Assembly: GCF_000221045.1 (NCBI RefSeq)
Contig: NC_015856.1
Span: forward strand, 4,697,424 to 4,761,423
Length of the DNA stretch: 64,000 nucleotides
Origin: Collimonas fungivorans Ter331
GTDB lineage: Bacteria > Pseudomonadota > Gammaproteobacteria > Burkholderiales > Burkholderiaceae_D
Direction: 5' to 3'
Below, in pieces: positions 18,736-26,972 of this stretch. Position 1 is the first letter of the stretch, and each line of letters starts with the position of its first letter. The notes below the pieces were generated by a model. That model did not search any database. It was not told the origin of the DNA and saw nothing but the letters and a program-made list of their open reading frames with translations. A program made the translations under genes and the position numbers.

Positions 18736-19434
18736 TTAATCACGCTTGATGCCGGGCAGGCTGCCCAGCCATTTCAGCGCGGCGCGCAAGTTCGCCTTGA
18801 GCGTGTAGTCGAGCGTCGCCACCTGTTCCTGCACGGCTTCCTGCAACACGCTGGCCGGATTGGCCGGCGCCAGCTTCAGGTAGGCGTCGGCCTCGCCGTA
18901 ATCGCGATGGATGGCCATGCCGGCTTTCTTGGCGATGTGCATCATCACCTTGTTCGACGACAGGCAATGCATGTACAAGGTATCGATATCGACGTTGCGG
19001 CAACGGATCGCCGCCCGTTCAAACAAGCGGCTGCCGACTCCCATGCCGCGCGCGGAGGCGGCCACCGAGACGCCGAATTCGGCCACCCGCTCCTTGCTGG
19101 TGGATGCGCTCACCGAGGGCAGCGCTTCGCGCGGCGCAAACGCCAGGTGGCCGACGCCGAGCAGGCGCAATTTGCGGTCGTAGACGCCAAACACCGTATC
19201 GCGCGAGAAATCGATATTTTCGACATAACGGCTGAGCAGTTCATCCGATAACACCGAACCGAAGCGCAGCAGGCGATCGCTGCTGCTCAATGCCAGGAAA
19301 TGGCGCAGCAAGCGCCTGCGGGCGCGGCGCGACAATTCCTTGACGAAAATGATTGGCCGCGATGCCTTGCCCGGACCGGCGCCGCCGGTTTTCCCCGGCG
19401 CCTGGCTTGCGCTACCTGCCTCTGCTGTTGTCAT
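18736..19434 (-). CDS. GNAT family N-acetyltransferase
   Basis: A 232-aa protein. After a disordered N-terminus rich in Gly/Ala/Lys (residues 1-25) comes an Arg-rich helix (RRARRRLLRHFLALSSSDRLLRFG) and a GNAT fold. The acetyl-CoA loop is probably ARGMGVGSRLFERA (Q/RxxGxG/A type, about residues 128-141). Substrate unknown. It converges with the Lrp gene (7-bp gap) and lies downstream of cca on the same strand. Confidence 0.75.
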   Translation of the reverse strand: MTTAEAGSASQAPGKTGGAGPGKASRPIIFVKELSRRARRRLLRHFLALSSSDRLLRFGSVLSDELLSRYVENIDFSRDTVFGVYDRKLRLLGVGHLAFAPREALPSVSASTSKERVAEFGVSVAASARGMGVGSRLFERAAIRCRNVDIDTLYMHCLSSNKVMMHIAKKAGMAIHRDYGEADAYLKLAPANPASVLQEAVQEQVATLDYTLKANLRAALKWLGSLPGIKRD

Positions 19435-19467
19435 CCCGGCTTTCCCTTTCGGACCAGCTTACTCGGA

Positions 19468-20694
19468 TCATGAACGCTGTGCTTGCACTACCTGCTCAAC
19501 CATTTCAACCCGCGCTGCATGGATCGCTTCGGGTATCCGTTGCGGCTGCTGCTGGAACATGCCGGCGATCACGCCGGCATTCACCGATTGCGCCGCCTTC
19601 AAGGCGGCCTGCAGATAAGCAAGTTGCGGAAACGGCTTGCCGGCATAACCGGCCCGGCCGCGATAGTCGCATTCGGTGGCGCGCAGCATGTCGACGAAGC
19701 GCTGCGGCTTGCGAAAGGCGTCGCAGCGTCCCAGCAGGTTGACGATCGTGTTCGCGCGCAGCTCGAATGCGCGGCCGACATTGCCGTGTTCGCGCGCCGT
19801 CATCAACGCCAGGTCGCGCGCCTCGCCCGGCACCTTGAGGCGCTGGCAAACCCGTTCCACCAGCTCTACGCCCAGCCCTTCATGACCGTGATGGCTGGGC
19901 CAGCCGGCGGCCGGCGTCGCGCCTTTGCCGAGATCGTGCACCAATGCAGCGAAGCGCACCGGCAATGCATGGTTTTCTGCGGCGGCGGTATCGACCACCA
20001 TCATCACGTGTACGCCGGTGTCGATTTCGGGATGATATTTTTCCGGCTGCGGAATGCCCCACAGGACATCCAGTTCCGGCAGGATGCGCGCCAGCGCACC
20101 GCAAGCGCGCAAGACCTCGAACATGCGCGACGGCCGGCTTTCCATCAGGCCGCGCGCCAGTTCCTGCCAGACTCGCTCCGGCACCAGCGCGTCAACCTCG
20201 CCGGCCGCCACCATGCGCTGCATCAGCGCATTGGTTTCCGGCGCTACCGTAAAGTCGGTAAAGCGCGCGGCAAACCGGGCGACGCGCAAGATGCGCACCG
20301 GATCTTCGGCGAAGGCGTCGGAGACATGGCGGAATACCCGGTCTTGCAAATCCCGGCGGCCGTTGAACGGATCGGCCACGGTACCGTCTCCGGCGCGCGC
20401 GATGGCGTTGATGGTGAGATCGCGCCGCACCAGGTCCTGCTCCAGCGTGACGTCGGGATCGGTATGGAACACAAATCCCTTGTAGCCGGGCGCAGTCTTG
20501 CGTTCGGTGCGCGCCAGCGCGTATTCCTCATGCGTGTCTGGATGCAGGAACACCGGAAAATCCTTGCCGACCGGGCGAAACCCCTGCGCCAGCATGTCGT
20601 CTGGCGTAGCGCCGACCACCACGTAGTCGCGGTCTTTGACCGGGAGTCCGAGCAACTCGTCGCGCACCGCGCCGCCGACTGCAAAAACTTTCAT
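19468..20694 (-). CDS. cca: CCA-adding tRNA nucleotidyltransferase, multifunctional (with HD domain)
   Basis: A 408-aa enzyme that builds and repairs the 3' CCA of tRNA. The class II nucleotidyltransferase head shows GGAVRDELLG (residues 7-16), the catalytic acidic pair in KDRDYVVVG, and RRDLTINAIA. The C-terminal half is an HD phosphohydrolase domain (VHVMMVVDTA, ALVHDLGKG), giving the phosphatase/phosphodiesterase activities of the E. coli-type enzyme. Length is typical. The start ATG gives MKVFAVGGAVRD. Confidence 0.96.
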   Translation of the reverse strand: MKVFAVGGAVRDELLGLPVKDRDYVVVGATPDDMLAQGFRPVGKDFPVFLHPDTHEEYALARTERKTAPGYKGFVFHTDPDVTLEQDLVRRDLTINAIARAGDGTVADPFNGRRDLQDRVFRHVSDAFAEDPVRILRVARFAARFTDFTVAPETNALMQRMVAAGEVDALVPERVWQELARGLMESRPSRMFEVLRACGALARILPELDVLWGIPQPEKYHPEIDTGVHVMMVVDTAAAENHALPVRFAALVHDLGKGATPAAGWPSHHGHEGLGVELVERVCQRLKVPGEARDLALMTAREHGNVGRAFELRANTIVNLLGRCDAFRKPQRFVDMLRATECDYRGRAGYAGKPFPQLAYLQAALKAAQSVNAGVIAGMFQQQPQRIPEAIHAARVEMVEQVVQAQRS

Positions 20695-20705
20695 GGATTG
20701 AACCT

Positions 20706-21416
20706 TTAATCCGGCGGAACTGCGTCCGGCAGTATTTCGGTTTCCGCCAGCGCTTCCTGCATCCAGCGCGCCACCGCGGGATGCGCTTGCACCCGCTCGG
20801 CGTAGGCCTGCAAGGCAGGCGCCAGCGAAACGCCGTAGCTGCGGAAACGCATCACTACCGGCGCAAAATAAGCGTCGGCAATCGAGAAGGCGCCAAACAG
20901 GAATTGATGGTGGCCGAATTCGGACAGGCAGGTTTCCCAGATTTCAACCACCCGTGCGATATCGGCCTGGGCGCCGGCAGTGCGGCCGTATCCCGGCTTG
21001 TTTGTGCGGATATCCATCGGCATGTCCGAACGCAGCGCCGCGAAGCCTGAATGCATTTCAGCGCATATCGAACGGGCGGTGGCGCGCGCCAGCATGTCTT
21101 GCGGCCACATGCCGAGATCGGGAAACTGTTCGGCCAGGTATTCGCAGATCGCCAGCGAATCCCAGATCGCCGTTTCGCCCACCATCAGGATCGGCAGCCG
21201 GCCGCTGGCCGAATAGCGGCCGATGCGGTTTGCGGTGTCGGCCTGGCGCAGCAGGATCTTGAGCTCTTTGAACGGAATCCCGAAAGCGGTCATCGCCACC
21301 CATGGCCGCATCGACCATGAAGAATAATTCTTGTTGGCGATCACCAGCAGCAAGCCGTCCGCGCCGGCTTTTTGCAAGGCGGCGGACAGGCTGGGATCAA
21401 GCTCGGTGGTTTGCAT
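20706..21416 (-). CDS. Glutathione S-transferase family protein
   Basis: A 236-aa protein. The N-terminal thioredoxin-like domain starts LLLVIANKNYSSWSMRPWVAM and includes the cis-Pro segment SGRLPILMVGETAIWDSLAICEYLAEQ, where DS binds the gamma-glutamyl group; an all-helical domain follows (SIADAYFAPVVMRF). The SSWS region supplies a Ser rather than Tyr as likely catalytic residue, as in YfcF-like enzymes. Substrate unknown. GGAG precedes the ATG. It is 11 bp upstream of cca on the same strand, so co-transcription is likely. Confidence 0.85.
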   Translation of the reverse strand: MQTTELDPSLSAALQKAGADGLLLVIANKNYSSWSMRPWVAMTAFGIPFKELKILLRQADTANRIGRYSASGRLPILMVGETAIWDSLAICEYLAEQFPDLGMWPQDMLARATARSICAEMHSGFAALRSDMPMDIRTNKPGYGRTAGAQADIARVVEIWETCLSEFGHHQFLFGAFSIADAYFAPVVMRFRSYGVSLAPALQAYAERVQAHPAVARWMQEALAETEILPDAVPPD

Positions 21417-21449
21417 AGGCGACTCCGGATCTCGACATTCTATGCCATA

Positions 21450-23462
21450 TCAAGGCAAGGCCGATTCAACAAACCCCTTGGGCGCAACGGTGCCCAGCCG
21501 CGCCTTCAAGGATTGCGGCTTGCCGTCGAACAAGGCAGCGTAATAAGTCGCGTTGGACAATACATTCTTTACATAACCGCGGGTTTCGCTGAACGGGATC
21601 GATTCCGCAAAAATCGCGCCTTCGACCGTGCCCGGCAAGGTCGAACGCCAGGCGCGCGGCCGCCCGGGGCCGGCGTTGTAGGCCGCCGACGCCAGCGCTT
21701 GCGAGCCGTCCAGGTCGGCCAGCACCATGCTCAGGTAATTGGTGCCCAGCAGGATGTTGGTGTTGACGTCGGAAATCTGGTCGTTGGTGAAGCCGCTCAA
21801 GCCGATTTTTTTAGCAACCCAGCGCGCCGTCGCCGGCATCACTTGCATCAGGCCGCTGGCGCCGACATTCGAGCGGGCGCTCCTGATAAAACGCGATTCT
21901 TGCCGGATCACGCCATAGACCCAGGCCATGTCGAGCCCCAGGTTCTGGGTATTGGTAGTCATCACGTCGCGGTGGGGCGAGGGGAACCGCTGGTTGAAAT
22001 CGACTTCAACCTTGGTGCGGTCGGAAGTATTCACCATGCGGTCCAGGACATTGTTCTGGCGGGCGAACTCGGCCGCCGTCAGCAGTTGGCGGTCGGTCAT
22101 CTTGCGCAACTCCCAGTTCCACTCGCGCGCCCCTTCGAAACGCAGGTTCATGTCAAAAAACCGCAACGCACGGCGGAAGCCTTGGTTATTTACCATCGGC
22201 GCCATTTCCGCCGGGCTGAAGGCCTGGGTGGAAGAAACCGCAATGATTTTCTGGCCCAGCTCTTCCAGCGCCAATTGGCCGTAGAAGTTGGTCTGGTCGG
22301 CGATCGACTGGAACTGCTGCTGCGCCTGCTCGGATTTGCCCAAGGACTGGTCGGCCCGGGCTTGCCAGTAGACCCAGGCCGGATCGCCGCGCAAAGCCTC
22401 CGGCATCGCCTCGACGCCGCTGCGCACCAGCTTCCAGTCGCCGGCGCGCAGGGCGGAACGGACGCGCCACTGATAGGCATCGCCCGACAATACCGCATTG
22501 CTCTTGACCTGGCGCCAATAGTCGATGGCCTGCGGCTCCAGCTTGAGCGCCGACTGCAGCGCTACCTGCGCCCATGCCAGCGAACGCTCGGATGAAGTCA
22601 GCTGGTCAGATCCGGCGCTCAGCGCCGCCGCTGCGCGGCCGCTATCGTTCTTGGCTACCCGCCCCAAGGCGAGGATGAACAATTCGTGGTTGCTGCGGCC
22701 GGCGCCGGGGCCGCGCGCCAGCACCAGCGCCGACTTGTCGATGGCTTGCGCCACCTGGGAATCGTCGGCGTCGATGTACGGCGTCATGCGGCGCGCAACG
22801 CCGGCAAAACCGGCTTCTACCGCTTGCCGGATCTGGAACCAGACATCGTCGGCGCTGAACTGGCCGTTTTGCGCCAGCATGCCGATCAGCCCGGTGCAAC
22901 CCTGGCCGTAATCCTTGGGCGTAGTCAGCAAGGCGCGTGCTTCATTGGCGACATTGACGCCTTTCAAGGCGGCCGAGGTCAGCGCGTAACATTTCAGTTG
23001 GGTATCGTCGTCGAGGACGAATTTCGGATATTGCTCGTCGAAGGTGTTCCAGTCGCCGGCCTTGCCCAGTTCCAGCAGCCAGTCATTGCGCAAGCGGTCG
23101 GCGATCGCACTGCCGTCGTAGCGCGCCAGGTAGTCGCGGATATCCGACTGCGGCGCCACCAGGTCCTTGATCAGCGGTTTCAGGCGGTAATAATCGACAT
23201 AGGAAGGAATGTCATAATCACTTAAAGTAGAAGCCAGCAGCTCCGCTTTATCCGCATTGTTGGCGCGGGCGGCATCGCGCAGGGCCAGGAAACTGTCGTC
23301 CTGGCCGGTGTAGCTGGCTGCGGTGGCGCCGTTTGCGGAACGTTTCTGGGCATAAGCAGCGCTTGTCATCACAGCGGAAGAAGCCACGGCGATGGCGATG
23401 ACAACAAGCCATTGCGTTTTGAACTGCGTTTTGAACCGCGTTTTAAACTGCGTATTAAACAT
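21450..23462 (-). CDS. slt: Soluble lytic murein transglycosylase
   Basis: A 670-aa periplasmic enzyme that cleaves peptidoglycan between MurNAc and GlcNAc. A signal sequence (hydrophobic core LVVIAIAVASSAVMTSAAYA, about residues 19-38) is preceded by an unusual FKTQ repeat. A long alpha-helical superhelix follows, and the C-terminal SLT domain has the catalytic Glu in GVIRQESRF (near residue 519), then GASGLMQVMPATA and AYNAGPGRPRAW. Length is near E. coli Slt70. It diverges from the cyclo-ligase gene; only 33 bp separate their starts, so the two promoters must overlap the coding sequence. Confidence 0.93.
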   Translation of the reverse strand: MFNTQFKTRFKTQFKTQWLVVIAIAVASSAVMTSAAYAQKRSANGATAASYTGQDDSFLALRDAARANNADKAELLASTLSDYDIPSYVDYYRLKPLIKDLVAPQSDIRDYLARYDGSAIADRLRNDWLLELGKAGDWNTFDEQYPKFVLDDDTQLKCYALTSAALKGVNVANEARALLTTPKDYGQGCTGLIGMLAQNGQFSADDVWFQIRQAVEAGFAGVARRMTPYIDADDSQVAQAIDKSALVLARGPGAGRSNHELFILALGRVAKNDSGRAAAALSAGSDQLTSSERSLAWAQVALQSALKLEPQAIDYWRQVKSNAVLSGDAYQWRVRSALRAGDWKLVRSGVEAMPEALRGDPAWVYWQARADQSLGKSEQAQQQFQSIADQTNFYGQLALEELGQKIIAVSSTQAFSPAEMAPMVNNQGFRRALRFFDMNLRFEGAREWNWELRKMTDRQLLTAAEFARQNNVLDRMVNTSDRTKVEVDFNQRFPSPHRDVMTTNTQNLGLDMAWVYGVIRQESRFIRSARSNVGASGLMQVMPATARWVAKKIGLSGFTNDQISDVNTNILLGTNYLSMVLADLDGSQALASAAYNAGPGRPRAWRSTLPGTVEGAIFAESIPFSETRGYVKNVLSNATYYAALFDGKPQSLKARLGTVAPKGFVESALP
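23412..23459 (-). repeat. 12-bp coding repeat at the slt N-terminus
   Basis: Four near-identical 12-bp units encode FNTQ-FKTR-FKTQ-FKTQ right after the initiator Met of slt, placing three basic residues before the signal peptide core. Differences between units are single bases. Slippage-type expansion is the likely origin. Confidence 0.9.
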
Positions 23463-23495
23463 ATAACTGCCAACCTTATTTTACGAGTGCGAACG

Positions 23496-24092
23496 ATGAC
23501 GTCTAGCATAGCATGTGATGCCAGGGATGCAACACCTGGACCGGACAAAGCGCAGCTGCGGCGTGCCTTGCTGGCAACGCGACAGGCTATCGACCCGGCG
23601 CACCGCCGCAATTGGGATGCGGAACTTGGAAAACGGGTGATCGCCTGGGCTAGCGGTTGGGGCCTGGCGTATCCGGACGGCACGCTGGGCGTCTATTGGC
23701 CGATCCGCGGCGAACCCGACCTGCAACCGGCCTACGCCGAACTGACAGCGCGCGGCATGCGCCTGGCGCTGCCGGTGGTGATCGATGTCGACAGCCCGCT
23801 GCGCTTTGTCGGCTGGAGCCCGGGTGAAGCCATGGTCAAGGATGGTTTCGGGGTCGCCATACCGGCCAGCTATGTGACCGTGATCCCGCAGGCCTTGCTG
23901 ATTCCCTGCGTGGGTTTTAACCGCAACAAGATACGGCTGGGTTACGGCGGCGGCTTTTACGACCGCACGCTGGCGCCGCTGGCGCGGCCGCAGACAGTCG
24001 GCATCGCCTACTCTTGCGCGCTGGCGGAATTTGACGGCGCAGCGCACGATATCGCGCTGGACGCCGTCATCACTGAAGCAATGAGTTTATAA
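23496..24092 (+). CDS. 5-formyltetrahydrofolate cyclo-ligase
   Basis: A 198-aa enzyme converting 5-formyl-THF to 5,10-methenyl-THF with ATP. Signatures are KAQLRRALLATRQAI at the N-terminus and the C-terminal nucleotide/folate loop RNKIRLGYGGGFYDRTLA. I start at ATG 23496 (MTSSIACDARD); the frame continues upstream but overlaps the slt N-terminus. Its stop overlaps the stop of the convergent metF by 6 bp. In many proteobacteria this gene sits at the 6S RNA locus (ygfA), but no 6S RNA is recognisable here. Confidence 0.93.
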   Translation: MTSSIACDARDATPGPDKAQLRRALLATRQAIDPAHRRNWDAELGKRVIAWASGWGLAYPDGTLGVYWPIRGEPDLQPAYAELTARGMRLALPVVIDVDSPLRFVGWSPGEAMVKDGFGVAIPASYVTVIPQALLIPCVGFNRNKIRLGYGGGFYDRTLAPLARPQTVGIAYSCALAEFDGAAHDIALDAVITEAMSL

Positions 24093-24941
24093 CTTGAGGC
24101 GCTGCCAGATGGCGATGGTCGCCGGCGATTGGTTCAGCGTGTAGAAATGCAGGCCGGGCGCGCCGCCCGCCAGCAAACGTTCGCACAGTTGGGTCACCAC
24201 ATCCAGGCCGAAGGCCCGGATCGAATCGCTATCGTCGCCGTAGCTGGCGAGCTTGAGGCGGATCCAGCGCGGGATCTCGGTGCCGCACATGTCTGAAAAA
24301 CGCATCAGCTGCGAATAATTGGTGATCGGCATGATGCCTGCGATCACCGGCACCGCAGCACCCAGTTTCTGGGCTTCGTCGACAAAGCGGAAATACGCAT
24401 CGGCATTGTAGAAGTACTGCGTGATGGCGCCGTTGGCGCCCGCCTTCACCTTGCTGACAAAACGCTGCACGTCGTCTTGCGGCGACTTCGCCTGCGGATG
24501 CATTTCAGGATAGGCTGCGACTTCGATATGGAACCAGTCGCCGGTTTCGGCACGGATGAATTCCACCAGCTCATTGGCGTAACGGAATTCGCCGGAAGAA
24601 ATATCCATCGCGCCGTAACCGCTCGGCAAATCGCCGCGCAACGCAACCAGGCGCTTGATGCCATGATCCTTGTATTGCGCCAGGATGGTCCGCAGCGATT
24701 CGCGCGAACTGCCCAGGCAAGACAGGTGCGGCGCCGCTTCGTGGCCTTCGCTGCGGATATCGAGCACGGTATCCAGCGTACCCTTCTGGGTCGAACCGCC
24801 GGCGCCGAAAGTGACCGAAAAATACCGCGGATGCAGCTCGGCCAGCTTGGCGCGCGTCACACGCAGTTTTTCCGCGCCCTCGGGCGTCTTCGGCGGGAAA
24901 AACTCAATGCTGAAATTCTTTTGAGCGTTTTTTTGTGACAT
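24087..24941 (-). CDS. metF: 5,10-methylenetetrahydrofolate reductase
   Basis: A 284-aa FAD enzyme reducing methylene-THF to methyl-THF for methionine synthesis. Family blocks: FSIEFFPPKTPEG, SVTFGAGGSTQ, LVALRGDLP, EMHPQAKSPQ, GANGAITQYFYNADAY and IMPITNYSQL. Last gene of the operon ahcY-holin-like-metF, whose SAH riboswitch at 26824-26889 should control it. Its ATG directly follows the TAG stop of the gene before (TAGATG), so translation is probably coupled. Confidence 0.97.
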   Translation of the reverse strand: MSQKNAQKNFSIEFFPPKTPEGAEKLRVTRAKLAELHPRYFSVTFGAGGSTQKGTLDTVLDIRSEGHEAAPHLSCLGSSRESLRTILAQYKDHGIKRLVALRGDLPSGYGAMDISSGEFRYANELVEFIRAETGDWFHIEVAAYPEMHPQAKSPQDDVQRFVSKVKAGANGAITQYFYNADAYFRFVDEAQKLGAAVPVIAGIMPITNYSQLMRFSDMCGTEIPRWIRLKLASYGDDSDSIRAFGLDVVTQLCERLLAGGAPGLHFYTLNQSPATIAIWQRLKL

Positions 24942-25286
24942 CTAATTCTTCTTCAGTAGCAAGGTGGACAGCGCCCACGAAACGATGCTGTACAAGATGG
25001 CGCCGCCAACCGCAGACCAGAAACTGGCCACGTAAAACCCGCTCACCAGGTGCGACACCAGCCAGAACATCAGGCCGTTGATGATGAAGATGAACAAGCC
25101 CAGCGTCAGCAAGGTCGCCGGCAAGGTCAGCAGCAGCAGGATCGGACGGATCAGGGTATTGACGAAACCCAGCACCAGCGCCGCGATCAGGGCCGCGCCG
25201 AAACTGGCGAACTGTACCGAATGCATCAGATACGGCACCGCCAGCAAGGCCAGGGTATTTATCAGCCAGGTAATCAGTAAGCGCAT
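24942..25286 (-). CDS. Small holin-like membrane protein (Phage_holin_4_2/YvlD type)
   Basis: A 114-aa protein made almost entirely of four membrane segments (LLITWLINTLALLAVPYLM, ALIAALVLGFVNTLIRP, LLLLTLPATLLTLGLFIFIIN, SFWSAVGGAILYSIVSWAL) and ending in KKN. The NTLIRPILLLLTLPATLLTLG motif region is the YvlD signature. Despite the name, it is not evidence of a prophage. GAGGAA precedes the ATG. It is conserved between ahcY and metF in many betaproteobacteria; why a membrane protein sits in the SAH regulon is unknown. Confidence 0.8.
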   Translation of the reverse strand: MRLLITWLINTLALLAVPYLMHSVQFASFGAALIAALVLGFVNTLIRPILLLLTLPATLLTLGLFIFIINGLMFWLVSHLVSGFYVASFWSAVGGAILYSIVSWALSTLLLKKN

Positions 25287-25349
25287 CGTGTGTTCCTCTT
25301 GGTGTTGCAAGGCCTGGGCACCGGCGTATGCCGGTGCCCAGCCTGGCGG

Positions 25350-26792
25350 TTAGTAACGGTAGTGTTCCGGTTTGTAAGGACCGGTTTGCTTGACGCCGAT
25401 GTAAGCCGCCTGCTCTTCGGTCAAGACCGACAGCTGCGCATTCAGTTTTTTCAACTGCAGGCGCGCGACTTTTTCGTCCAGGTGTTTCGGCAAGGTGTAC
25501 ACGCCGACCGGGTAGGCCTTGGTGTTGACGAACAATTCGATCTGGGCGATGGTCTGGTTGGCGAACGACGAGCTCATCACGTACGACGGATGGCCGGTGC
25601 CGCAACCCAGGTTCACCAGGCGGCCTTCGGCCAGCAGGATGATGCGCTTGCCGTCCGGGAAAATGATGTGGTCGACTTGCGGCTTGATGTTTTCCCAGGT
25701 GTACTGCTTCAGCGCGGCGACTTCGATTTCATTGTCGAAGTGGCCGATGTTGCAGACGATTGCCTGGTCCTTCATCTTTTGCATGTGGGCATGGGTGATC
25801 ACATGGTAGTTGCCGGTGCAGGTGACGAAGATGTCGCCGTGCTCGGCCGCATATTCCATGGTCACCACGCGATAACCTTCCATCGCCGCCTGCAGGGCGC
25901 AGATCGGATCGACTTCAGTCACCCAGACCTGCGCCGACAGCGCGCGCATGGCTTGCGCCGAACCCTTGCCGACATCGCCGTAACCGGCGATCACGGCAAC
26001 CTTGCCGGCGATCATGACGTCAGTCGCACGCTTGATGCCGTCGACCAGCGATTCGCGGCAGCCGTACAGGTTGTCGAACTTGGACTTGGTGACCGAATCG
26101 TTGACGTTGATTGCCGGGAACGCCAGCTTGCCTTCCTTGTGCATCTGGTACAGGCGATGCACGCCGGTAGTGGTTTCTTCCGTCACGCCCTTGATCTGGG
26201 CCAGGCGCGTCGAATACCAGTTCGGCGCAGTCGCCAGCTTTTTCTTGATGGCGTTGAACAGGCAGATTTCTTCTTCCGAGCCTGGATTGTTCAAGACCGA
26301 AATATCTTTTTCCGCGCGGGTGCCGAGGTGCAGCAGCAGCGTTGCATCGCCGCCGTCGTCGAGGATCATGTTGGCTTGCTGTTCGCCCGGCCATTCGAAG
26401 ATGCGGTGCGTGAAATCCCAGTAGTCGTCCAGCGATTCGCCCTTGAAGGCGAACACCGGGGTGCCGGCGGCAGCAATCGCGGCGGCGGCGTGGTCCTGGG
26501 TCGAATAGATATTGCAGGATGCCCAGCGCACCTTGGCGCCCAAGGCTTCCAGGGTCTGGATCAGCACTGCGGTCTGGATCGTCATGTGGATCGAACCGGT
26601 GATGCGTGCGCCCTTGAGCGGCTGGGCTGCGGCGAATTCTTCACGGATCGCCATCAGGCCCGGCATTTCGGTTTCGGCGATCTTGATTTCCTTGTCGCCC
26701 CAGGCGGACAAGCTGATATCGGCGACCACGTAATCGTGGCTGGTGGAAGTTGTCGAGGAATGTGTAGATGCGTTCATGACTGCGGCGTTCAT
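25350..26792 (-). CDS. ahcY: S-adenosylhomocysteine hydrolase
   Basis: A 480-aa NAD-dependent enzyme that splits S-adenosylhomocysteine into adenosine and homocysteine, relieving inhibition of methyltransferases. Substrate-domain blocks are [16 protein letters not shown] and [13 protein letters not shown]; the NAD loop is [16 protein letters not shown] (about residues 262-277); the C-terminus KPEHYRY is invariant. Start: ATG 26792, five bases after a strong GGAGG; a GTG directly before it is possible. First gene of an operon with the holin-like gene and metF, preceded by a SAH riboswitch. Confidence 0.98.
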   Translation of the reverse strand: MNAAVMNASTHSSTTSTSHDYVVADISLSAWGDKEIKIAETEMPGLMAIREEFAAAQPLKGARITGSIHMTIQTAVLIQTLEALGAKVRWASCNIYSTQDHAAAAIAAAGTPVFAFKGESLDDYWDFTHRIFEWPGEQQANMILDDGGDATLLLHLGTRAEKDISVLNNPGSEEEICLFNAIKKKLATAPNWYSTRLAQIKGVTEETTTGVHRLYQMHKEGKLAFPAINVNDSVTKSKFDNLYGCRESLVDGIKRATDVMIAGKVAVIAGYGDVGKGSAQAMRALSAQVWVTEVDPICALQAAMEGYRVVTMEYAAEHGDIFVTCTGNYHVITHAHMQKMKDQAIVCNIGHFDNEIEVAALKQYTWENIKPQVDHIIFPDGKRIILLAEGRLVNLGCGTGHPSYVMSSSFANQTIAQIELFVNTKAYPVGVYTLPKHLDEKVARLQLKKLNAQLSVLTEEQAAYIGVKQTGPYKPEHYRY

Positions 26793-26823
26793 CACGCCCT
26801 CCTTTCGTTAGAAAAAAAGTAAC

Positions 26824-26889
26824 GTGAGCGCAGTTGCAAAATGACTGTACCAAGCCTGGCAGACGGTGTCTGTCGCAACGCTCCTTGGA
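26824..26889 (-). promoter_or_regulatory. S-adenosylhomocysteine riboswitch upstream of ahcY
   Basis: On the minus strand the segment begins CCAAGGAGCGTTGCGACAG, contains hairpin CAGAC-ACC-GTCTG, then GCCAGGCTTGG, and ends GCAACTGCGCTC. GAGCG/CGCTC and TTGC/GCAA form the main stem with the bulge typical of the class, and CCAAG/CTTGG can form the pseudoknot. This matches the SAH riboswitch consensus described in beta- and gammaproteobacteria upstream of ahcY operons, an ON switch that raises expression when SAH builds up. It ends about 30 nt before the ahcY start. Confidence 0.92.
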
Positions 26890-26972
26890 TACGATCCACT
26901 ATTTTAAAGCAAACGGCCAGCTTTCGGCTAGCTGAAGCGCTTATTCCGGCTATCCGGCTTGGCGAACAAGCC

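Noticed and set aside
24942-25286. Evidence for a prophage from the holin-like gene
   Set aside because: The gene is a YvlD-type membrane protein in a metabolic operon; no lysin, structural or integrase genes are present.
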